Assembly: GCF_000717715.1 (NCBI RefSeq)
Contig: NZ_JOAI01000003.1
Location: 177,745 to 241,744, forward strand
Source of the DNA: Streptomyces sp. NRRL B-24484
Lineage (GTDB): Bacteria; Actinomycetota; Actinomycetes; Streptomycetales; Streptomycetaceae
Length of the DNA: 64,000 nt
Reading direction: 5' to 3'
Positions 44,398-49,771 of this stretch are shown here, piece by piece (the stretch's first letter is position 1; the number at the start of each line of letters is the position of its first letter). Both the position numbers and the translations under genes were made by a program. The notes under the pieces were generated by a model. That model did not search any database. It saw nothing but the letters and a program-made list of their open reading frames with translations, and was not told the DNA's origin.

Positions 44398-46043
44398 GGG
44401 AAGGGGTGCGGGTGCGGGTTGCGCACCTGCCCGAGCCGGGGCAGTCCGGTCACCCGACGGGCCGTGTGGCCGAAGGTCATCGGCACCGAGCCCGGTGCGA
44501 TCACCTTGACGCATGTGAAGCCTCCCGATGCCTGTTCCGTTGAGGTGGTGTCGACGGCGACCACGTCCATGCCGGCGGCCGCGAACCGGCGGACGGCCTC
44601 GTCCAGGTCCGCGCCGATCTCGCCGTGCTCGGGCCACCGCCATCGTTCGACGCCCTGCTGCCAGGTCGAGGCCGGCGGGTCGTCCAGCAGGAACGCGTAC
44701 CGGTCGAAGCCGTCCGGGTCCGCCGCGCAGAGCAGGTGGTCGGCCATCGTGACGACCTCGTCCGGATGCCCGGCCAGGTGCCGGGCGCGGTCGCGCCACC
44801 CGGGGTCCGCGGCCAGCAGGCTCACGTACTCGACGGTCTGGCTGAGCTCGTGCAGCGCGGCGAGGACGGCCTCGGCGGGTTGCAGCCCGCTGCCGCCGGT
44901 CGACACGGCCCTCGGCCGCCCGTCGCCGGTGACGTCCTCGGCGAAGGTCCAGAACGAGGGGATCCCGTGCTCCCGGGTGCTGTCGAAGATCCGCACCCGG
45001 TAGCCCCGCCGCTCGATCCGCTCGGCCACCAGCGGGATCCGGCGGTCGGGTGCGGCGGCCGGGTCGAGTTCGGGCAGCGGGGTGCAGCCGTACCAGGCCG
45101 TCAGGAAGGCGTCGCGTTCGGCGACTTCGAGGACGCCGTGCAGCACCGCCTCCTCGTAGCAGCCGCCCAGGGCGCAGCCGCTGGAGATCTCGCAGGCGAA
45201 CCCGGCCTCGCCGTCGCCGCTGCGCAGCCGGTAGTAGACGAAGCCCTCCGGGACGAGCACCGGCCGGCCCCGGCCGAACGACCAGCCCCAGACCCAGTTC
45301 GCCACCGCGTCCTCGGTGAACTCCCGGTAGCGGAAGCCCGGCACGCGGTACCGGTCGGCGGGGTAGAGCCCGAGCGTGCGGGGGTCGACAGCGTCAGTGG
45401 CCACCTCCGTCCAGGTGGCCCGGACGGCGGTGCGACGGGCGGGCGCGTGGGCCGCCAGCCGCTCCAGCGACTCGGCGACGGCGACGGCCCGCGCGGACGC
45501 GAAGTCGCGGGTGCGGCCGTAGCCGGACGCGTCGGTGGAGACGCCGGGCACGGCCAGCACGGCCTCGGTGAAGGGGAAGGCGTGCTGCGTGTAGGAGGTG
45601 ACGGACGGGATCAGGCCGCTCTGCCCGTCGACGTAGACCGCCTCCAGCGCGGCCGGGTCGAGCCGGCGGACCCGGCTCGACCGGGGGGAGAGCTTGGCCC
45701 GGGCCCGGCGGGTGATCCGCGCGCCCTCCGCGGTGTCGGGGACGGCGGTCGAGCAGGTCGGGCAGTGCGGGTCGGCCAGGAAGCCGTGCCGGGACAGTGC
45801 GAGGGTGGCCGTGTCGACCACCCAGTAGCGCCGGGCCTGCGGCTCGGCCCCGGTCAGTGCGGCGACGGTGTCGGCGAGGAAGGTCGGGAGTTCGGGGTGC
45901 CGCGTCCCGGCGCCGGGCCGGGCGGTGGGGTCCTCGCCGGACGCCGCGGTGCGTCGGGTGCGCAGGCAGTCGGGGCAGCCCGGCGGCCACGGTCCGACGA
46001 TCGCCCGGTGGGGTCCGAGCAGCACCTGCGGGCGGTCAGCCAT
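44394..46043 (-). CDS. YcaO azoline cyclodehydratase with N-terminal zinc-Cys region (copy 2)
   Basis: This 549-residue TOMM YcaO carries AVAVAESLERLAAHAPAR and VLEVAERDAFLTAWYG as ATP-site motifs and ends, like copy 1, in PHPHPFP. The N-terminal ~110 residues bear CPDC (23-26) and CPTC (94-97), a possible zinc site from a shortened E1-like domain. It overlaps the leader-binding protein gene by eight bases. Together with copy 1 it gives the pathway two cyclodehydratases for a core with eight cysteines. Confidence 0.92.
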   Translation of the reverse strand: MADRPQVLLGPHRAIVGPWPPGCPDCLRTRRTAASGEDPTARPGAGTRHPELPTFLADTVAALTGAEPQARRYWVVDTATLALSRHGFLADPHCPTCSTAVPDTAEGARITRRARAKLSPRSSRVRRLDPAALEAVYVDGQSGLIPSVTSYTQHAFPFTEAVLAVPGVSTDASGYGRTRDFASARAVAVAESLERLAAHAPARRTAVRATWTEVATDAVDPRTLGLYPADRYRVPGFRYREFTEDAVANWVWGWSFGRGRPVLVPEGFVYYRLRSGDGEAGFACEISSGCALGGCYEEAVLHGVLEVAERDAFLTAWYGCTPLPELDPAAAPDRRIPLVAERIERRGYRVRIFDSTREHGIPSFWTFAEDVTGDGRPRAVSTGGSGLQPAEAVLAALHELSQTVEYVSLLAADPGWRDRARHLAGHPDEVVTMADHLLCAADPDGFDRYAFLLDDPPASTWQQGVERWRWPEHGEIGADLDEAVRRFAAAGMDVVAVDTTSTEQASGGFTCVKVIAPGSVPMTFGHTARRVTGLPRLGQVRNPHPHPFP

Positions 46044-48018
46044 GGACGACCACGGCCTGTGCCACGAACGGACACAGCCGGGCGACGGCGGGATCGTGGT
46101 CGAGCGGCACCGCCACCACGCGGCCGCCGTCGCGCGTCAGCCGTGCCACGACCTCCTCCAGGGTGACCGCGCCCGGCCGGGCCGCGCCCGGGCCGTCCGC
46201 CGCCCGCGGCCCTCCGCGCAGCTCCGCGGGCAGGTCGGGCACCGGCTCCGGCGCGTAGCCGGGCTGGTCCGCGGCGCGGGACTGGTGGGCGAGAAGCGTC
46301 AGCTCCAGCCCCTGCTCCAGCGCGGTGGCGGCGTCGAACGCGCAGGTGCGGGCGACGGTGGTCTCCGGGGTGGTGAACGCGAAGGTGGGCAGGCCGAGCA
46401 GCCCGGAGAGGTCGTGGACCTCGAAGGGCTGGTCGACGATCTCCAGCAGCTTGCGGTAGCGGGCGCCGCGGGCGGTCAGCTCGGCGCCGTCCAGGTCGAG
46501 CCGCGGCAGCGGCCCGGTCGCGGTCGCGAGCGCCGCACCGACACGGGATGCTGCCGCCGCGACCACCGCGGCGCGCACCGCCTCGGCCCAGTCGCGCCCG
46601 GACGCCGCGGTCCGCGCCGGGAAGACCGCCGCCGCCTCGACCTCCACCGGTTCCCCGGTCAGCACGTCGACGCCGTGCAGGCGCTCGCCCTTGCGGGGGT
46701 CCGCCATCACCGCCGCGTAGCGCTCGAACGCGCGCCGCACGGCCCGTTGGCGCGATTCGACGACGCTCTCTCCGCAGCCGTGCACCGGGAACGGGCCGCC
46801 GGCGAGGCCGACGGGGTCGGAGACCACGACCTCGCTGACGAACAGCGGCAGCTGCTCGTAGTCGCGCTCGGTGATCTCCGCGAACACGCCCGTCCGGGCG
46901 TCGACGCACTCCACCGCGCGCCGGCCCAGCTCCTCGTCGTCGACGGGCGGCGCGGCGGCGAGCAGGGCCGGCCTGGCCGGGTCGTCGGGGACGGCGGGCA
47001 GCGCGAGCGGGTGCGGCAGGAAGGCGTGGGTCCCGGTCTCCAGGGTCTCCAGGTCGAACCGGACGAGCCGGTCGGGTGCCTGTCCCCGGTCGATGCCGGT
47101 CAGGTGGCGGAAGGCCGCGAAGCAGAGCTGGTTGGCGACCAGGGCGACGGTCGGGCCGCGCAGGAAGTCGCTCGGCGCGAGCTCCGGGTGGTCGCGCAGG
47201 TCGGCGCCCGCGAGGTCCGGGGCGAGCGCGTGCAGCCGCCGCCAGGCCGACTCGCAGGCCGTGGCGTCGCCGTCCCGGCCGATCACCGGGCCGATCCACG
47301 CCTCGTCGCCGACCGCGACCGCCTGCGCGAACGCGGCGCCGGCGGCGCGGGCGGCCCTCGGCAGCCGCAGGGCGCGCCCGATCATCGGCCGGTCGGCGAC
47401 GTGCAGCACCATGTCCGCACCGGCCGCCAACCGCTCGTCGGCGGCGTCCTCCAGGAAGGTCACCTGCTGGTCGGGGTCGAGAAGCCGGGCCGCGGCCAGG
47501 TGCTCGGCGACGCGCTCCCGGTCGAACGGGGACTCGGCGAACGGTGCGACCGGGGCGGTGCGCAGACCGGAGCGCAACTGCGCGTTGGCCAGTGCCTGCA
47601 GCAGCGGGCCCGCGCCGGCCAGCACGACGGTGGAGTCGCGGTAGCGCTCGAAGCGCAGCTCCGGCGAGTCCGTGAAGTACTCGACGAAGGCGATGTTGGC
47701 GGCGTAGGTGGTGGCCAGCTCGGCGGAGAGGTTGTGCGGTCGGTCGTCCAGGACGTTCTTCACGTAGCCCTTGCCCAGCAGCAGCAGGGTCAGTTTGGCC
47801 AGGGCTGCGCGGCTCTGCTCCGGCACGGCCGCGCACAGCTCGCCGAGGGTCCTGGTGCCGTCCAGCAGCGGTGCGATCCGCTGGATCCACTCGTAGGTCG
47901 ACGCGCCCTTGAGCATCGATCCGCCCAGGTTGCTGCGAATGTAGGCGCCCTCGGGCACGCGCATGACGTACACGTCCCCGCGCAGCCGCGGCCGGATCCG
48001 CTCGACGTTTGCTTCCAT
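46036..48018 (-). CDS. TOMM leader-binding / thiazole-forming maturation protein (E1-like, RRE-bearing)
   Basis: This 660-residue protein matches the putative thiazole-containing bacteriocin maturation family, which partners TOMM cyclodehydratases. The first ~90 residues (VERIRPRLRGDVYVMRVPEG, then ASTYEWIQRIAPLLDGTRTL and LLLLGKGYV) look like a winged-helix RiPP recognition element that should bind the precursor leader. The middle resembles a degenerate E1/Rossmann region (STVVLAGAGPLLQALANAQL). The C-terminal half has YcaO-like strings (SRQRAVRRAFERYAA). It is the only such protein in the cluster, so it probably serves both YcaO copies. The ATG at 48018 was chosen over upstream in-frame GTGs. 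Confidence 0.85.
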   Translation of the reverse strand: MEANVERIRPRLRGDVYVMRVPEGAYIRSNLGGSMLKGASTYEWIQRIAPLLDGTRTLGELCAAVPEQSRAALAKLTLLLLGKGYVKNVLDDRPHNLSAELATTYAANIAFVEYFTDSPELRFERYRDSTVVLAGAGPLLQALANAQLRSGLRTAPVAPFAESPFDRERVAEHLAAARLLDPDQQVTFLEDAADERLAAGADMVLHVADRPMIGRALRLPRAARAAGAAFAQAVAVGDEAWIGPVIGRDGDATACESAWRRLHALAPDLAGADLRDHPELAPSDFLRGPTVALVANQLCFAAFRHLTGIDRGQAPDRLVRFDLETLETGTHAFLPHPLALPAVPDDPARPALLAAAPPVDDEELGRRAVECVDARTGVFAEITERDYEQLPLFVSEVVVSDPVGLAGGPFPVHGCGESVVESRQRAVRRAFERYAAVMADPRKGERLHGVDVLTGEPVEVEAAAVFPARTAASGRDWAEAVRAAVVAAAASRVGAALATATGPLPRLDLDGAELTARGARYRKLLEIVDQPFEVHDLSGLLGLPTFAFTTPETTVARTCAFDAATALEQGLELTLLAHQSRAADQPGYAPEPVPDLPAELRGGPRAADGPGAARPGAVTLEEVVARLTRDGGRVVAVPLDHDPAVARLCPFVAQAVVVHG

Positions 48019-48112
48019 GACCACCGCTTCTTCGGGCAGGACTGATGTCGGGTCAGGATGAGGACCGAGAGCCACCCGGTCCTCGTTCACGAACACGCAC
48101 CGGCTAGAGCGC

Positions 48113-48135
48113 GGGTGCCGGAAGGATCAGCACCC
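48113..48135 (-). terminator. Candidate attenuator hairpin after the second precursor gene
   Basis: GGGTGC (48113-48118) and GCACCC (48130-48135) form a 6-base stem with an 11-base loop. It begins three bases beyond the stop of precursor 2 on the minus strand, and the first enzyme gene starts about 95 bases further. Partial terminators here are common in RiPP operons because more precursor than enzyme is needed. The role is inferred from position. Confidence 0.4.
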
Positions 48136-48138
48136 CGG

Positions 48139-48237
48139 TCAGGTGCAGGAGCAGCACGGGCAGCAGCAGCAACAGCTGCTCGCGCCGCCGGACGCGGACA
48201 GCTCGGTCAGGCCGTAGCCCGCCGTCACCGACGACGG
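48139..48237 (-). repeat. 99-base perfect direct repeat (copy in precursor 2)
   Basis: Bases 48139-48237 and 48273-48371 are identical over 99 positions and are offset by 134 bases. The repeat spans the stop codon, the whole core and most of the leader of each precursor. Identity stops abruptly at both edges. This indicates a very recent tandem duplication or continuing gene conversion. Confidence 0.95.
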
Positions 48238-48249
48238 GACGTCGGGCAC
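48139..48249 (-). CDS. RiPP precursor peptide 2 (36 aa, poly-Cys core)
   Basis: The GTG at 48249 has GGAG ten bases upstream. The peptide begins MPDVPSS, continues VTAGYGLTELSASGG and ends ASSCCCCCPCCSCT before TGA. The segment TAGYGLTEL resembles TAGHGMTEV at the end of thiomuracin/GE2270-type leaders, as I recall them. The core has eight Cys, three Ser, one Thr and one Pro. Ser25 and Ser34 are nine residues apart, the Ser1/Ser10 spacing used for the pyridine ring in nosiheptide, thiostrepton and thiocillin. The leader is only about 22 residues. From SSVTAG onward it is identical to precursor 1. Confidence 0.88.
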   Translation of the reverse strand: MPDVPSSVTAGYGLTELSASGGASSCCCCCPCCSCT

Positions 48250-48272
48250 GCGACGGGAGCTCCGGCCCCCGC

Positions 48273-48389
48273 TCAGGTGCAGGAGCAGCACGGGCAGCAG
48301 CAGCAACAGCTGCTCGCGCCGCCGGACGCGGACAGCTCGGTCAGGCCGTAGCCCGCCGTCACCGACGACGGCGGGTGACGGGTCGTCAC
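48273..48389 (-). CDS. RiPP precursor peptide 1 (38 aa, poly-Cys core)
   Basis: The GTG at 48389 overlaps the stop of the LLM oxidoreductase gene as GTGA, the coupling used throughout this operon. The peptide begins MTTRHPPSS and then runs VTAGYGLTELSASGG and ASSCCCCCPCCSCT, identical to precursor 2 from the SSV on. Only the first seven residues differ (MTTRHPP versus MPDVP). An earlier start would have to lie inside the oxidoreductase in another frame and gives no leader-like sequence. A GG pair directly before ASS could mark leader removal, but no C39-type peptidase domain is seen. Confidence 0.88.
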   Translation of the reverse strand: MTTRHPPSSVTAGYGLTELSASGGASSCCCCCPCCSCT

Positions 48390-49450
48390 AGTGATTTCAC
48401 TTCGGGCAGCACCTCGGTGCAGAAGAGCTCCAGGGTCTGCCCAGCCTCGGCGAGCGGCATCGCACCGAAGTCGATCTGCCACAGGATCTGGTCGACGCCG
48501 CCGATGTGGTCGTTGAAGGCGCGGATCCGCTCGACGACCGTCTGCGGGGAGCCGACGATCGCGCCCCCCTCGGTGAAGAGTTCGGTGGGCTTGAGGCCGC
48601 GCAGCATCCAGCCGAACCCGGAGTAGCCCCGGTAGGCCGTGGACTCGCGGCGGTCCCAGGCGTTCACGGCCAGCGCCCACACGTCCAGGTAGCGCCGCAG
48701 GTGGGTCTCGGCGATCCGCTCCGCTTCCGCGTCGGTGCCGGCGACGACCAGCGGCAGGCTGGCGGCGACCCGGGGGCGGAGCCCGGTGCCGGCGTGCGCG
48801 GCGTTGAACGCGTCGCGGTAGAGGCCCAGGTGGTCGCGGAACTCGTGCGGCGAGATCAACGGGGTGATCAGCAGCCCCAGTCCCTCCGTGCCCAGCCAGG
48901 TGAAGCTCTCGGGCGTGCGCACCGCGGCTCCCCAGACCGGCGGGTGCGGCCGCTGGGTGGGCCGCGGCAGACCGGTCACGTCGCGGTAGGCGAAGAACGG
49001 CGTGTCCTCGCTCACCTCTTCCTCGGTCCACAGGCGCAGCACCGCCCGGACGGTCTCCCGGAAGCGGTCGGTGCTCTCCTCCATGGGTACGCCCAGCGTG
49101 TCGAACTCGTCTGGCAGGTAGGCCCGGGCGAAGCCCACGTCCAGCCGGCCGCCGCTGATCGCGTCCACCTGGGCGGCCTCCGCGGCCAGCTGGACGGGGT
49201 GGTGGAACACCGGCAGGACGCAGCCGGTCATCAGCCTGACCGAGGTCGTCCGGGCGGCCACCGCGGAGAGGAATCCCAGCGGGCTCGGGCAGTATCCGCC
49301 GTAGTGGTGGAGGTAGTGCTCGGTCATCTTGATGGAATCCAGGCCGCCGAGCTCGGCCCGGACGGACAATTCCAGCGCGTCGCTGAAATAGCTCTGCGGA
49401 GATTTCGTCCCGGGCGGGCAGTCGGGAAGAAAGGACAGACCGAAGCGCAA
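48386..49450 (-). CDS. LLM-class flavin/F420-dependent oxidoreductase
   Basis: This 354-residue protein of the luciferase-like monooxygenase class starts LRFGLSFLPD and carries TEHYLHHYGGYCPSPLGFLS, VRLMTGCVLPVFHHPVQLA and GGRLDVGFARAYLPDEFD. The TTG at 49450 is favoured because GGGAG ends eight bases upstream; GTG codons at 49456 and 49459 are alternatives. It is the first gene of the RiPP operon and is translationally coupled to precursor 1. In other RiPP pathways F420-dependent LLM proteins (LanJ_C type) reduce dehydroalanine to D-Ala. A reduction or hydroxylation of the mature peptide is therefore plausible but unproven. Confidence 0.88.
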   Translation of the reverse strand: MRFGLSFLPDCPPGTKSPQSYFSDALELSVRAELGGLDSIKMTEHYLHHYGGYCPSPLGFLSAVAARTTSVRLMTGCVLPVFHHPVQLAAEAAQVDAISGGRLDVGFARAYLPDEFDTLGVPMEESTDRFRETVRAVLRLWTEEEVSEDTPFFAYRDVTGLPRPTQRPHPPVWGAAVRTPESFTWLGTEGLGLLITPLISPHEFRDHLGLYRDAFNAAHAGTGLRPRVAASLPLVVAGTDAEAERIAETHLRRYLDVWALAVNAWDRRESTAYRGYSGFGWMLRGLKPTELFTEGGAIVGSPQTVVERIRAFNDHIGGVDQILWQIDFGAMPLAEAGQTLELFCTEVLPEVKSL

Positions 49451-49543
49451 CGACACCACTCCCTGAACCGGATTCCCCCGGGAATTCCCCGGGATATCCG
49501 CGCGATCGACGCCTGCAGTGGCCATCCACCCGTCCCGAGGTCA

Positions 49544-49562
49544 GCCTGTGTGCAACACAGGC
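49544..49562. promoter_or_regulatory. 8-3-8 inverted repeat upstream of the RiPP operon
   Basis: GCCTGTGT and ACACAGGC form a perfect palindrome with a 3-base centre, about 95 bases before the oxidoreductase start in the divergent region. It is a good candidate operator for the main biosynthetic promoter. No promoter boxes could be assigned with confidence in the 320-base gap. Confidence 0.45.
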
Positions 49563-49670
49563 CAGTTGGTGCAGGGCGGGGGATCTCGGCCGACGCTACA
49601 TCGAGCCACGGAAGTCGTCAATATCCAACATAGGGAGCCGCCACAGGAAAGGTATTCCGGCTCGCGGCCG

Positions 49671-49686
49671 GTATCCTCCGGGATAC
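49671..49686. promoter_or_regulatory. 6-4-6 inverted repeat upstream of the radical SAM gene
   Basis: GTATCC and GGATAC flank a 4-base centre, about 85 bases before the radical SAM start, in a locally AT-richer stretch. It may be an operator for the rightward promoter. A related half-site, GGTATTCC, lies just upstream at 49651. Confidence 0.35.
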
Positions 49687-49771
49687 TTACGCTACAAATC
49701 GCGCGTTATTGACGGCGCCACGGCACGCTGCGAGCGTGTGTGTCCCTTGCCGACTGCACGGATGGGAAGCC

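Noticed and set aside
48145..48180. Cys run as a mere CAG trinucleotide microsatellite
   Set aside because: The codons vary (TGC and TGT, broken by CCG, TCC and AGC). The reading frame is kept in both copies, a thiopeptide-like leader precedes it, and the neighbours are exactly the enzymes that act on Cys/Ser/Thr.
48273..49529. Longer precursor 1 starting far upstream inside the oxidoreductase gene
   Set aside because: The frame upstream of the GTG at 48389 runs out of frame through a conserved LLM gene and reads Arg/Pro/Gly-rich shadow sequence. The GTGA overlap gives a natural start.
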